Translations under genes and position numbers: made by a program
Notes under the pieces: model-generated
Database searches by the model: none
What the model was told of the DNA's origin: nothing
What the model saw: the letters and a program-made list of their open reading frames with translations, nothing else
NCBI RefSeq assembly: GCF_963576675.1
Contig: NC_088916.1
Coordinates: forward strand, 21,427,501-21,491,500
Length of the DNA: 64,000 nt
Source of the DNA: Euphorbia lathyris
Taxonomy: Eukaryota > Streptophyta > Magnoliopsida > Malpighiales > Euphorbiaceae
Direction of reading: 5' to 3'
Shown here: positions 1 through 11,649 of the stretch, in pieces
How the letters are laid out: the number at the start of each line of letters is the position of its first letter
How positions within the stretch are numbered: the stretch's first letter is position 1

Positions 1-782
1 GATCGAATGTCTTGATGAGATATTACGAGATGAAAATAGGAGAAATCATCATCTTAAACTGATTCAATTAGATATATTGGGTTATTGTAGCAGAATGAAT
101 AATTGAATTCGAATACTTGGTGATCATGAAATTCCATCAATCAAAATAATTATCATCAAGATGAATTTGTGACTAATTCTTACGAATTTTATTTTTTTTA
201 TATGTAATATATTGAATTGATAAAGTTTCTTCATATGCAACATTAGAAAAGTATTGATTGTAATAGTTTATAGAATAATATATTGATGTTGCTTCTATTT
301 TAACATAGATTGTAATTCTTTTGTATCGTAGATATAATATTTAATTTTAATTTTAGTTTAATTCAATTTTTGTTTAACCTATATTGTAATTCTTTTTTAT
401 TGTAAATATAATATTTAATTTTAATTATAGTTTAATTCAATTTTTGGTTTTTTTATTATATTCTAATATATTTCTTAATTAATCTGGTATTTTATTATTA
501 TTGTTTCACAGAATATTTGGAATATGAAAATGTATTAAAATTCCTAAAAAGTACAAATCATTGAATTTTGTAAAAATAAATAAATCATTCATCTTTAGTT
601 AAAATTCTATAAAAAAAGTAGTCAATTATTTTTAAAATTAATTTAATTTGAATTATCATTAAAAAATATATATTAATTTTAAATATACATAATATAAATT
701 TTTTTCATAGCATGATATAAAATTATTTAAAAGTAAATATGTCAATTTATTTATTTATCTAAATTATATAAAAGTTTCATAC
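1..782. other. AT-rich non-coding stretch
   Basis: No reading frame of any length and no recognisable domain is present. The sequence is strongly AT-rich with many TTTAATTTTAATT-like words. It may be the body of the Helitron-type element whose 3' end lies just to the right, but a 5' TC terminus could not be recognised, so the element may begin outside the window. Confidence 0.4.
303..447. repeat. Two-copy tandem duplication, about 72 bp unit
   Basis: Two adjacent copies read approximately TTGTAATTCTTTT, then a GTA-containing spacer, ATATAATATTTAATTTTAATT and TTTAATTCAATTTTTG. They differ by a few substitutions. The duplication is non-coding and lies inside the presumed Helitron body. Confidence 0.65.
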
Positions 783-810
783 CTCGTGCATCGCACGGGT
801 TTTCGACTAG
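783..810 (+). mobile_element. Helitron-type 3' terminus
   Basis: A short hairpin (stem CGTGC at 785-789 and GCACG at 793-797, extended outward by one G-T and one C-G pair) is followed after a few T-rich bases by CTAG at 807-810, and the next base is T. A GC-rich hairpin a few bases before a terminal CTRR, with insertion ahead of T, is the standard 3' end of plant Helitrons. The 5' end was not identified. Seen: hairpin and CTAG. Inferred: the element type. Confidence 0.5.
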
Positions 811-884
811 TCAAATATTAAACAATAGAAGCTAAAAGGGTAATAATATATTAAGCAGCGCGCGACATAATATATAAGAAAAGC

Positions 885-960
885 AATTGGCTCAGTAGTA
901 AGCAGTGTAGAGTGTAGTTAAGGAGTCCAAGGTTCGGACCCCTCTATAAGCAGCAGCGAT
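885..960 (+). mobile_element. tRNA-related SINE-like fragment
   Basis: A TGGCTCAGTAGTA segment near 888-900 resembles an RNA polymerase III A box, and GGTTCGGACCC at 931-941 resembles a B box, spaced as in tRNA-derived SINEs. No cloverleaf closes with matching acceptor arms, so this is not called a tRNA gene. A T-rich run follows. No target-site duplication was found. Confidence 0.35.
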
Positions 961-978
961 TTTTTTAATTTTCCTACT

Positions 979-2579
979 CAAAACTACGTAGATCTGTGTG
1001 ACAATGACCAATTTTGTAATTAACAAGGGTAATGTGGCAAATTTATAAATAAAAGTAAATAGAAAATTGTTTTATTTCCTTTCTTTAAAATGCATTTTTC
1101 CGACTTTTCTAACCTCGTTTTTTAAAAACTTTTATACCGTTGGACTCGTCTTAATTAGACAGTCATTTTAAGATCCCAGAAGCTCAGGTAAAAAAAATTC
1201 CGGTGAATAGAATCCGGCGATTTGTTTTTCTGTGAGAAACAAAATTCCCAGAAAATTTTTAAAAAATTTCAGAAAATGTAAAACATTATTCTGAGAAACT
1301 TTAATTCTTGACTCAAAGTGAGGTTCCTTACGGTTTAGTCCCAAATCAACGGAATCTGGCGATTAGGTATGCGTTTTTCGGCGAGAAAACAGAAAGTACC
1401 CAGAAAATTCTTAACAAATTCCAGGAAATGTAAAACATTATTTTGAGAAACTTTAATTCTTGGGTCGAAGCAGGATTTTTTACAGTTTAGTCCCAATAAA
1501 ACAATTTCCTTCATTTTATCCATTTTACATGCTTCAACAATTTATTGGGTCAAAACCGTAAGAAATATTATTTTGAGCCAAGAATTAAAGTTTCTTAAAA
1601 TAATATTTTACATATTTTAGAATTTTTTGATAATTTTATGGGTACTTTTTTATCTTACCTTTCAGCACTATGTGTTGCAATATTTTGTTGGAACAATATA
1701 ACAATTCTATTGCAACAATATAAGTATTCTGTTGGAACAATATAACTATTCTGTTGGAAGAATATAAGAATTAGAATTATTTTCTAAATAATATAACCAA
1801 TATAAATTTGAAGATACTATATTACATGCTAAGAAACAAAAATGAAATTGAAGACATGGATAATAAAATTGATTTGGAATAATTGGTAAATTGATTTATT
1901 ATGTTGGAACAACATAAGTATTATGCTGGAATAATAGAACTATTTTGTTGGAAAAATTGATACGCTGATTTATTCTGTTGGAACAATATAAGTATCATGT
2001 TGGAACAAATGGTACACTGATTTGGAACAATTTCGTACACTGTGGGAACAATGTAAATAGGACAAAAAATGTGCACAGAAAATTATTAAAAATTTTTAAA
2101 ACATGTAAAACATCATTTTAAGAAACTTTAATTCTTGGCTCAAAATGAGATTCCTGACGGTTTTGACCCAACAAATTGTTGAAGCATGTAAAATGGATAA
2201 AATTGAGGAACAAGTTTTATTGGGACTAAACCGTAAGAAATCTTGGTTCGACTCAAGAATTAAAGTTTCTCAGAATAATGTTTTACATTTTCTGGAATTT
2301 TTTGAGAATTTTCTGGGTACTTTATGTTTTGCCAGAAAACGCCCACACGGATTCCGTTCACCGGATTTTTTTTACTTGAGTTTCAGGGATCTTAAAATGA
2401 CCGTCTAATTTAGACGAGTCTAATAGTATAAAAAAATTTCAAAAAACGAGGTTAGAAATGTCAGGAAAATGTATTTTAAAGAAAAGAAATAAAACAATTT
2501 TATCTATCTTCTCTTTCCTTTTATTTACTAATTTGCCAGTTTGTCCTTTTTAATTATCATCAAAACTACGTAGTTTTGT
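979..2579. mobile_element. Long-inverted-repeat (foldback/MULE-like) non-autonomous element
   Basis: The left flank, starting CAAAACTACGTAG, is repeated in reverse at the right end, which finishes CTACGTAGTTTTG at 2567-2579. The arms agree over about 300 bp, including the AACCTCGTTTTTT segment near 1110 and its complement near 2445. A segment containing AACTTTAATTCTTG recurs directly near 1250-1345 and 1395-1493 and again near 2110-2170, and in reverse near 1560-1610. The centre (1670-2050) has irregular TGTTGGAACAATATAA repeats. There is no coding capacity and no clear target duplication, so superfamily assignment is tentative. Confidence 0.6.
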
Positions 2580-2647
2580 TATGTCACACAATAAGCTCAT
2601 TGCCACACCTAGACCCCTTGTGTCGGACTGGATCTCACTCGGTGCCT

Positions 2648-2787
2648 TCTATGGTTACTTTGTTTTTAACAAAGTAAATGTTACTTTATTTTTTTCACCA
2701 TTGGATGATGGTGGACTTTAACAAAGTAAGTTCATCCAATGGTGGTAAAAACAAAGTAAGGCTTACTTTGTTAAAAGCATAGCCTAA
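2648..2787. mobile_element. Small foldback MITE
   Basis: Left arm words (TTACTTTGTTTTTAACAAAG, CACCATTGGATGA) recur in reverse on the right arm (2735-2785), giving an almost continuous hairpin of about 140 bp. It is non-coding. Target duplication not resolved. Confidence 0.55.
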
Positions 2788-2794
2788 CCTTATC

Positions 2795-2875
2795 TTTGTA
2801 ATGACACTTAAAATGCATGCTATTGGCTGTGGAATTGATAAAAATGACATACTATCACATATATAAAAAAAACCA
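2795..2875. repeat. Dispersed repeat shared with 17288-17372
   Basis: The stretch around AATGCATGCTATTGGCTGTG and the following ACATACTATCACATATAT segment recurs in the same orientation near 17288-17372 with few changes. No termini were recognised. Confidence 0.5.
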
Positions 2876-2879
2876 GTCC

Positions 2880-3080
2880 TAATAAATTAGTAGTTCCTGA
2901 ACTTGTCCAAAATAGTAGATTGGCTTCTTGAATTTTATAAGTGTTTCATGAACTCCCCAAACTTGCTTAGTTTGTATCACCAGCTCCTTAAACTTATCCA
3001 TAAAAGTATATTAGCTCCCTGAATTTTGCAAGTGTCTTACTAACTTCCCAAACTTGCTTATTATGTAACAATTAAATCAA
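2880..3080. repeat. Diverged two-copy tandem duplication, about 100 bp unit
   Basis: Phrases such as AACTTGTCCAAAATAGTA, GAATTTTATAAGTGT and CCCAAACTTGCTTA recur about 100 bp later with changes (ACTTATCCATAAAAGTA, GAATTTTGCAAGTGT, CCCAAACTTGCTTA). Non-coding. Confidence 0.5.
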
Positions 3081-3613
3081 AGGACAAATAAATCATTTAC
3101 TCAAAAAGAAATTAAAACCCAACCGACGTAGATGGGGGGCGGAGCACCCCCGTGGTGGTGTTTTCTACTGAGCCGAAGAGTCGGCCGACCCTCCATGATT
3201 CTCCCTAGTTCCACCCCTGCTCTTAATAGGGACCGACACAAATAAATGTATTATTTGCATCGATCCTTTATAAAAGACCGACATAAATAATGTTAGTATA
3301 AATTTAAAAAATTAATAAAGAAGAAGGAAAGTATGGGTCAATTTATAAATATGAAAACCAATGGATTTCCCAAATTAAATTTTTTTAAATGAAAAAAACA
3401 TCATTTAAAAAGACTCTGGATGAATTGCATTTGCATCGTCCTTTAAAAGTAAGGGCGTAAAAGCTTCAACCAATTGTATAGAGCCAACAAAAACAATCCA
3501 CACATTTGAAGGAATGCAGAGAAATTGTTATGGTTAAATATGTATAAAAAAGGAAAAATCCTATGTGATTTTGGATAAATAGGTTCTCGAGCATTCAAGA
3601 GATCACATGTGAG
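3081..3613. other. Non-coding interval
   Basis: No gene is visible. A short GC-rich patch near 3130-3200 stands out from the AT-rich surroundings and may be debris of another element, but it has no recognisable ends. Confidence 0.3.
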
Positions 3614-3622
3614 TATTATATA

Positions 3623-4142
3623 AGGTAAATTTCAAATAAAATCGTTTTCGTTTCACTAATTTTCAGATAAAAGACTGTAATTTACTTTTTTTCAAAGTAA
3701 GGACTAAAGTTTTTAACTTTAGCAAAATAATGACTTTTTCGATTAAAACTATTAAAATCACCCTTGACGACTTCAAAAATGACATATTTTAAGAACTACT
3801 AATATTCCAAACAACTTTAATTCTTCAACTTTTTTATTTTGAGATTATTTAGCTGATGTTTGGTAAAGAGAGAAAAAGTTAATGTTTAGAGAGAGAAAGT
3901 TCCAAAAAAGATGATTTTCGAAAATCGAAAATGTAGTTCAATAGCAAATATGATAGTGAACAACTTTAATTCTTGAAAATTTTCATTTTAAGGTCGTTAA
4001 AGATAGTTTTAATAGCATTAATTCAAAAGGTCATTGTTTTATTAAAAGTACGAAACCTCAATCCTCGTTTTGACAAAAAGTAAACCACAATCCTTTATCT
4101 GAAAATTAGTGAAACCACATGAGTTTTATTTAAAATTTACCC
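3623..4142. mobile_element. Mutator-type MITE with 9-bp target duplication
   Basis: The 520-bp element begins AGGTAAATTT and ends AAATTTACCC. The inverted arms stay similar for more than 100 bp (TTTCACTAATTTTCAGATAAA on the left, its complement on the right). It is flanked by perfect 9-bp direct copies of TATTATATA at 3614-3622 and 4143-4151, the duplication length typical of Mutator-like elements. It has no coding capacity. Confidence 0.8.
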
Positions 4143-4283
4143 TATTATATATCACCGCTTGGACCAATCTTGTCCTGAACTATTGTAGAAATTTTCAATT
4201 GAAACCACTCATGAATACCTGACTAAATTAGGCTCCCCTTATCGAACTCTAGCCGGAACAGATCATCAATGTCAAAAACATGA

Positions 4284-4583
4284 TTCGGGTCAATTGATAA
4301 ATGGCGTAAGATGTACAAGCGAAATTGGGAGGCTATCTTGGTCCATACCTTTCGTGAGGGGAATAGGACTGCTGATTGGATGACAAACTATGCGGAACAA
4401 TTGTTTTTAGGTCTTTACAAGTGTGAGGAGTATCCTGCAGGCATCCACGTTATTTTAGGTTATGATATTAGTGGCACGTGTCTTCCCCGGATGACACGTT
4501 CCTTCAGTGGCGAATACAGGATTACTCAGTTGGGGGACCGATTTTACACGTGCGTTCACAAAAAAAAATTCTTTTGCTAAATC
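4284..4583 (+). pseudogene. LINE-type RNase H C-terminal remnant
   Basis: The translation from about 4284 contains HTFREGNRTADWMTN, which matches the last conserved block of LINE/RVT_3-type RNase H (hxxREaNrvADxLA). It is followed by YDISGTCLPRM, comparable to the end of the intact-length LINE ORF2 in this window (EDVVGVSFPRL). Everything upstream of this block is missing and a stop codon lies just before it at 4281-4283. It is therefore a short relic of a 5'-truncated LINE, not a gene. Confidence 0.55.
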
Positions 4584-5159
4584 GAATTTGCTCATTTATA
4601 TATATATACACATGTTGTAATTTGAGTGGTCAAGAACCAATTTTTAAGTAATAATGTACAATTTCTCAAAATTAAGCTAGATTTTTTATAACTTGTGAAA
4701 AAGTCATTGATCTGAACACTTCCTTGTGAGGCGCCGTTGGGATCGACCGGGGACACTCTGATGCCTAAGTCAGTAATATTCTTGAGAGAATAAACTGTAA
4801 TCACAAAAGTAGGGTTAAAATAATGTGTGTGCCTTTGATCCCAGGAAGCTGTGGTATTTATATGCAATTATGTAACAATCGCATTAATCCCCTTTATTGT
4901 CTTTGAATGTGGGTTTTGATGTTACTTTAGTTATACTCGATGGTTTCAGTATTAATGGAGTTGTTAGTATCATCAATGTTAGAGGTTTCTCCTTGATAAC
5001 GGTTTAGTGACCCCTGCATTAATCCTGCATTAATTATCATTAATTCCATATTAATCATGCATAAATCCCACTTTTATAGGAAATAATGGTTTGTCATTAT
5101 TTCTATTAATTTTCCCTTTATTCCTCATTCTAGAATAATTTGGGTTGTTATCAATTTTG
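4584..5159. other. Non-coding interval
   Basis: No convincing gene. A segment near 4725-4800 (GAGGCGCCGTTGGGATCGAC and what follows) looks like repeat debris, but no ends or coding domain could be recognised. Confidence 0.3.
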
Positions 5160-5391
5160 TTTAAGATTCCTAACATGTAAAAAAAAGATTTTGGGAGGAC
5201 TGAACATGTAAAAAAAATTACAAAAATTTGATTTGAGAGGGCCTACCATACCTAAAAAATTAATAATTTGGACTTAAGCAATAATATGCTAAAAAAAATA
5301 GAAATTTGGATTTAGGGAAACCTAACGGGCAAAAAAAATTAAAAATTTGGATTTAGAGAGTACCTAATAGACCAAAAATATTAAAATTTTG
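5160..5391. repeat. Degenerate A-rich tandem repeat, about 60 bp unit, 3-4 copies
   Basis: Successive units contain a GGGA/GAGA-type G-rich start, CCTAAC/CCTACC, a run of A, then AAAATTTGGATTT. The LINE inserted directly at its right edge, so the repeat belongs to the older target sequence. Confidence 0.5.
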
Positions 5392-5407
5392 AATTTTGAA
5401 CACTTTT
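5392..5407. repeat. LINE target-site duplication, left copy
   Basis: AATTTTGAACACTTTT here is repeated exactly at 11650-11665 on the other side of the LINE. The last four T overlap the poly(A) tail, so the true duplication is at least 12 bp. Confidence 0.85.
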
Positions 5408-5454
5408 TTTTTTTTGGTAGGAAGGAAAAGAAAACAAACAAAACAAAGAACCGC

Positions 5455-8400
5455 TCAACCCGGGATCAGCCTAGGAAAACTGACTCCCACCACATCTTCT
5501 AAGATGAAAGAGGAGATGAAGTTCGGAGGTGAAGAAAAGGCAGAAAGACCCAACAAACTAAAGTGCCCTTCCATTGCCAGACGGTCCGCAACGCGGTTCT
5601 GATCCCTATAAATATGAGCAAACCTAATCGAATCAAAGGAGGAACTAATCCTTTTAATGCCTTTAATAATAGTCAGACTGTTTCTGCAAACAGCATTGCC
5701 CTCCCGAATCATTTTAACCGCTTCCTGGTTATCAGATTCCACCAGAAGCTTCCTCATCCCAAGATTCTTAGCAAGCTTTAGGCCAGATAGAATCCCCCAA
5801 AGCTCAGCAGAAAAGGAAGAGCCAATTCCCAAGTTCTGAGAGAAGCCAGAGATCCACCTGCCACCATCGTCTCGAAGGACCCCTCCTGCGGCAATTCTCC
5901 CGTCTCTAAGGCAAGAACCATCAGTGTTGAGCTTCACCACACCTTCACTTGGCCTACTCCAGCCTAAAAGACTGACCTCCTTCCTCAGAACATCCCTAGC
6001 TAAGGGGTCTTCAGAAAAACTCTCAATCATAGTACTAATCTTCTTTGAAAAGAAATCAAGGACATTAGACTGATAGAGAGCTCCTCCTCCAAAGATATCC
6101 TCATTCCGCCATCTCCAAATCTGATGGCAAGCCACCAAAAAAAGAAGAACACCTTTATCCCCAGGCAGAAGACTCCCTTTAATTCCATCAACAAACCAAT
6201 CCTCTTCAGGATGGGCTAAAAAGGAAGGTAACACATCCCTAGGGAGAATTCCCCTCCAAACCGCCTTACTTTTCTCACAATCCCTGAGAGCATGGCACAA
6301 AGTCTCCTCACACCCTCTACATCTGCTACAGGCTCCAGAATCCACCAGGTGCCTCCTTTTCCTGTCCGAATTAGTAAGCAACCTATTCCTAGCCCCAAGC
6401 CACAGGAAGCTCCTAATGCGGAACGGCACTTTCAAGGCCCAAATCGCTTTCCACACCCCAGGGGAGGAAGGATCCAAAACCTGAAAGAACGCCTGATAAG
6501 CAGATTTACACGAATAGGTCCCATTGTTAGTCAGAGCCCAACAGTAACTGTCCTTATCATCATCAAGGTTACTAATGTGAACCCCTATAATAGTAAGGAG
6601 CGTTTCAAGGCTGAGGTAGGAATCGAATTTATCCCAAATCCACTCACCCTCGGAGTCCACCACATCAGCGATCTTCCAGTCCTGACTATCCACAGGGGGC
6701 AAGGAAGTACAAACCTCCAATACAGGCTTCTCACCTATCCAAGTATCCTTCCAGAAACTGATGGACCTGCCATTACCCACATTCCACCCAATCCCAGCAC
6801 AAAATTCAGCAAAAATCGCACTAATGCCTTTCCAAAGAAAGGAACAATTAACCACCCTATCCTTAGGCCCCCCAAACACCTTATCCTTCCGGTACTTCCC
6901 GCACAACAGCTTGACCCAAAGAGCAGAAGGAGACTCCCACATACGCCACAAGAGTTTCATAAGTAAGACTTTGTTATTATCTTTGGCCTTCCTAATGCCC
7001 AGACCTCCAGAATCCTTATGCTGACAAACCTCACTCCAAGGGACAAGATGGATCTTCCTCCCCTTCTCAGCCTCCCCCCAAAGGAATCTACGGTTAATCT
7101 TGTCAATATCCTTAAGCACAGGATCAGGAAGATGACAAGCCTGCATAATGTGATTGGGAGTAGCACAATTAACAGATTGAATTAACGTAAGACGGCCAGT
7201 GAGAGAGAGAGTCTTAGCTTTCCACGTGGCACACTTCAAGTTGGCTTTATCCAAAGTATCTTTAAAAGACATTTTGGACACTCTCTCACTATGGAGGGGA
7301 ATACCCAGGTATTTTCCGAGAGATCTCGTTAGAGGAATACCCGACAGATCACTAAGCCTTTTACAGATACCCTGGTTCATATTATTAGAGCACATCATTC
7401 TAGACTTCTGGACATTAAGCTTTTGACCAGAGGCCGAGCAGAAATAGTCAAGAATATCCATAATAGTACTCAATTGCTCCTCATTACCTTCCAAAAAAAT
7501 CAACACATCATCTGCAAAGAATAAGTGAGTAATCTGGGGAAAAAACTATTGATAGCCACTGGTTTGAAGCTCCCATTATCAACAGCATCTTGGATCAGAT
7601 GAGACAACCTCTCCATTGCAATAACGAAAAGGAAGGGACTCATAGGATCACCTTGACGGATACCCCGGCCTGAAGAGAACTCCTCCGACATGTCCCCATT
7701 AATCATAATTTGAAACACAGGTGAAGAGATACAAACCTTAATTAACCTTCTTCAACTGTCCGGGATCCTTCCTCTCTCCAGACTCTCCATCAGGAAACTC
7801 CAGTTGATGCGATCATAGGCTTTCTCCAAATCCAACTTAAGAGCCACAATGCCTTTCTTCCCTTTCTTGATCTTCATAGTGTGGACCATCTCTTGGGCAA
7901 TCACCACATTGTCCATCCTTTGTCTACCAGGCACAAAACTTCCCTGATTCTGGCATATGATCTCAGGAAGAATACAGCGAATTCTATTAGCCACAATCTT
8001 TGTTACAGTTTTATAAAGAACATTACAAAGACTGATAGGCCTCATATGTAAGAAAGAAGATGGCTTTTCAATCTTAGGGATCAGAACCAGAAGGGTTCTA
8101 TTCACCAGCTCTATATCCTGAGAGCCATTAAAAACCCCTATGATAAAGTTATAGATACCTTCCTTCACGACCTCCCAGTGCTTATGGTAAAAACCAGCAG
8201 GCAGACCATCAATCCCAGGTGCTTTGGTAGCCCCAATACTAAAAATGGCTTGGTCAATCTCCTTCATGGAAATAGGGCGGAAAGTCTCCCGAATGCTATC
8301 CTCTCCAACCATAGGGAAAGTAGTGACAGAATGAGCCCTCTCCAGAAGCACAGGCTCCTCTTTAAACAGATCCTTATAGAACTCCAGGGCCAATCTCCGA

Positions 8401-9551
8401 ATATCCTCATCCTCATACACCCACTCACCATTAGAATTCTTAATAGCATCAATTCTATTCCTCTGCCTTCTGATAATGGTAGAGAGATGAAAATACCTGG
8501 TATTTTGATCCCCATCCCTGATCCAGGACTTCCTAGACTTTTGAAACCAAAGAAGCTCATCTTGCCTGAGCACAGCTTCCAGCTCCTTCTGAAGGGTTCT
8601 GAGCAGTCCATTCAAACCATAATCAAACCTAACCTCCAACCTACGCTGAATGGCCTCCATTCTATTCAATAATTTATTCTTTCTCCTAATAATATGCCCA
8701 AAAACATTTTTATTCCAACCCAGCACATTGTTCCTGAATCCTTCAGCAGCTTGAAGGACATTCGAGTGGGGTTTCCAATTATCATGGACGAACTCTTTAA
8801 AATTAGGATGAGACTCCCAAGCCAAAAGATAACGGAACGGTCTCTCACCCTTAATACGACTGCCTCTCATCAGCCTAAATAAAATAGGACAGTGATCCGA
8901 ATGACGGAAAGGGAGATTCAACATAGAACTTTCAGGAAAAGTAGTCTGAGCTAAAATATTCGCGTAAACTTTGTCCAAACGAACAAAGGTACTGTTGCGC
9001 TTCCAAGTGAACTTATGACCAGAGGCCCCAAGATCAGAAAGGCCACATAAATCCATACTATTTTTGTGATGAAGGCAACGATTAACATAATGATTCGAAC
9101 CCCCTCTCTGATCACTCATAAAAGCAATATCATTAAAGTCACCCGCCACAAACCAAGGCACAGATATGCTGACACTCAAAGAGTAAAGAACCTCCCAAAG
9201 CCGTTTCCTATTGGCAAGAATAGGGTCGGCGTACACCAAGGTAATTAAGAAAGGTTTATTACCGGAGACACTCACTTTACAATGAATAAACTGCTTATCC
9301 ATGTTAATAACATCAAAATGAACCCGATCTGGCTTCCAGAAAAGCCAAATCCCACCAGCCCGGCCAGTAGCCTCCGATCTAATACATTTCCAATTCCTAA
9401 ACTTTTTAACCACCTCATCTGCTTTATCTCCACTAATCTTAGTTTTCATTAAAGCAAAACAAGAAGGATTAAATTGTTTAATTAGATCATTAACATGGAT
9501 ACGGGTAGCCTTGCTAGCCGCACCCCTAACATTCCAGCACAACAAATCCAT
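5455..9551 (-). pseudogene. LINE ORF2: endonuclease, reverse transcriptase, RNase H (broken)
   Basis: The likely start is the ATG at 9551 (MDLLCWNVRG), which opens the endonuclease domain. GDFNDI and SDHCPI are endonuclease motifs. Reverse transcriptase follows with FRPISLCNVLYK, QGSFVPGRQ, LDLEKAYDRINW, GIRQGDPMSPFLF and FFADDVL. A cysteine-rich zf-RVT block (CSRCRGCEETLCHALRDC) and an RNase H domain (LNTDGS, AEL, ESD, YRDQNRVAD) complete a protein of about 1,360 codons. Two lesions are visible: an in-frame TGA at 7752-7754, where a Trp codon is expected, and a one-base frameshift in a homopolymer near 7541-7546, just before FFADD. The enzyme would nick DNA and copy LINE RNA. As it stands it is a pseudogene. 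Confidence 0.85.
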
Positions 9552-9804
9552 AGAAAGGAGGAAAACTGACCGCACCCCCACACCTAAGCCAGGTATTTAC
9601 TAGGGGCTCCTAAGAGCCTTGCCGAGGTACCCGCAGGCCCCCTCTTCTCTAGAAAAGCCATAGTGTTTTGGACACTTTTTTGCTTTCCTTTAAGCTTTTT
9701 CATACTAGTTTTGTTAACTCCCATAGACTTCCCAATCCCAGGATCACCACCAAGAATAGGAATACTAACCTCATTTGTTTTCTTCATCCTTCGAGCTGCC
9801 AGGG

Positions 9805-11609
9805 CTAGGGTCCCCCATGGGCTTCATCTTTGGAGACAAAAAGCGGGTTAACAGATTCAACCACCTTCTCGACTGGATCCACAGACTCCAAACTTGGCAT
9901 GCTTTGATCCATATGATCCTCATCCTGGTCCGAATCTTGAACTTCCTCAATCGTCAGGGCCCCAAATCTAGAACCAGGCATGACAGCTGAAGAAGCTCCA
10001 GGCTCCTCCCTAGTTTTGAGGATAGGCTTCTCCTTGACATTTGGAAGAACAGTAGGCTTTAAGGGAGAGGACTTAAAATTAGAGTTGATGTCAGGAGGAC
10101 GATTGTGAATAACTGAAGGTTGAGTTCTACGTCTAGCGGGCCTCTTCGCCACCATCCAGGGACCAAAGTTCCCTCCGTTCCCCTGGTTCCCTTCCGTTCT
10201 CCCCACACTATCCTCAACAATCTCCTTAACAACCTTCTCCCTTTTAGGGCACCCCTCCTGAGAATGACCATACATGCCACAATTATAACAAATGTTATGT
10301 AAGCCTTCATACTCAATAAAAACCACTTTATCACGAACATAGAATTTTGACAACAAAGGTTTAGCCAGATCCACATCTATACAAACCCTAGCAAACTTGC
10401 CCCTAATGGCCCCAATTGTAGTTTTGTCCACGTGGTGGACCTTCCCAACCAGACCCCCTATTTTACTGAGAAATTTTTCACTATAGTACTCAATGGGAAG
10501 GCCCGGGAACCTCACCCAAGTCAAAATCCTGTTTACCGAACAGTCGTGAGGATTAAAATTAGGAACCCAAGGCCGTAAGGCCAAAACATGGTTGGAGATG
10601 ATATACGGGCCTCCCTTGATTACCGAATTATAATCCTCAACCCTGGTAAATTTAATGACATAGTAGTCATTTTCCAGGTCAGTAATACTGACTTTACCTT
10701 TCCTTGCCCACTGAGCTTGTATCCTTTGGGAAAAATAGTTAAAGCTAATTCTCTTACCCAGGACAGTAACTATTAAAGACACCTTCCACTTCTCTCCGAG
10801 CTCACGCTTCTCTGCAGCGGAAAGTCTAATAACCGGACAGAGAGGATCATCCTGGCCACTCTCCTCCTCATTAGAATCCGAGAACATATCATCAGATTCT
10901 CCCACCATTAAAACTTCCTCTATACCCGGCTCTTCCTCAACCACCCCCATAACCGTATCCTTCCAAGAGCTTTTACCAATCTCATTCATATGAACCCTAG
11001 GTCTGGGGGAAACCGCGTTCCCCTGACCTTGAACTCCACCCTCAACACCAACCATAGCCGATTTATTAGAATGATCCTGCCCCGAGACAGCCTGCCCCCC
11101 TGCCGCTGCCCCATCGCTGCCCGGAATCCTACAGCCCGCGCTAGGCACTGCGCCGACAGCCCCAGCCCACCGCCCGGCAGAGGAGCCGACAGAACCCGGG
11201 CAGTGCCCGGCACTGTCGGCGCACAGCCCCGCGCCAGGCACCCCCCGCCCAACATCTCCCCCCGAGATCAGGGGCGCCTTGCCCCAACGGATGCCCGCGG
11301 ATCCCGCAGATCCGCCCCCAGCCGCATAGACGCCTCCCGCGGCACCGCCCTATCCTCTCCCACGATCCCCCTCCCGACGCCCCTAACCTCCCCTGCTGCC
11401 GAACCGCCGAGCGCCCCACCCAGATCCACACCATGCGCGCGCCCTCCACCTTCCAGCCCCTCCTCACTCCTTGCGCCCCATCCATCCAGGCCGTCGCCCC
11501 CTTCCCTGCCGATATCCCCCTCCTGATCCGACCAGAACTCAACCGCCGCCAACCCCTCACCGCCCACAGCCACCCTATCCCTAGATCTATCCCTAACTCG
11601 CTTCACCAT
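9805..11609 (-). pseudogene. LINE ORF1: nucleic-acid-binding protein with CCHC knuckle (broken)
   Basis: The body of the protein (about 10990 down to 9805) carries a DUF4283-like segment (FTRVEDYNSVIKGGPYII, then WVRFPGLPIEYY) and one zinc knuckle CYNCGMYGHSQEGC near 10270, the layout of plant LINE ORF1 proteins that coat the element RNA. The plausible N-terminus starts at 11609 (MVKRVRDRSRDR), but that frame meets a TGA near 11268-11270 and the downstream part lies in another frame. At least one nonsense change and one frameshift therefore lie in the G-rich 11.2-kb region. The C-terminal boundary is uncertain because the Lys-rich segment at 9584-9787 may be a frameshifted continuation. Confidence 0.75.
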
Positions 11610-11621
11610 AAACCGTAGCCG

Positions 11622-11642
11622 AGAGAGAGAGAGAGAGAGAGA
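11622..11642. repeat. (GA)n microsatellite at the LINE 5' end
   Basis: About ten GA dinucleotides, read as CT on the LINE strand, lie in the first bases of the LINE leader. Confidence 0.8.
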
Positions 11643-11649
11643 TTTTTTA

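Larger units (their letters stand above)
5404..11649 (-). mobile_element. Full-length L1-type LINE retrotransposon
   Basis: A minus-strand non-LTR element of about 6.2 kb. It has a 5' leader starting with a CT repeat, ORF1 with a zinc knuckle, ORF2 with endonuclease, reverse transcriptase, zf-RVT and RNase H regions, and an A tail (the T run at 5404-5416 on the plus strand). Exact direct copies of AATTTTGAACACTTTT flank it (5392-5407 and 11650-11665), which is the target duplication expected from target-primed reverse transcription and shows that the 5' end is complete. Both reading frames are damaged, so it is not autonomous now. It lies immediately upstream of the F-box gene, in opposite orientation. 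Confidence 0.9.

Noticed and set aside
885..960. tRNA gene
   Set aside because: A- and B-box-like words are present, but a cloverleaf with paired acceptor stem cannot be formed.
4592..4867. 91-residue minus-strand frame
   Set aside because: No domain, AT-rich, surrounded by repeat debris.
6292..6966. 224-residue plus-strand frame; also 8178-8672 and 10990-11526
   Set aside because: These lie antisense to LINE ORF2 and ORF1, whose domains are clear on the minus strand. No domain of their own was seen.
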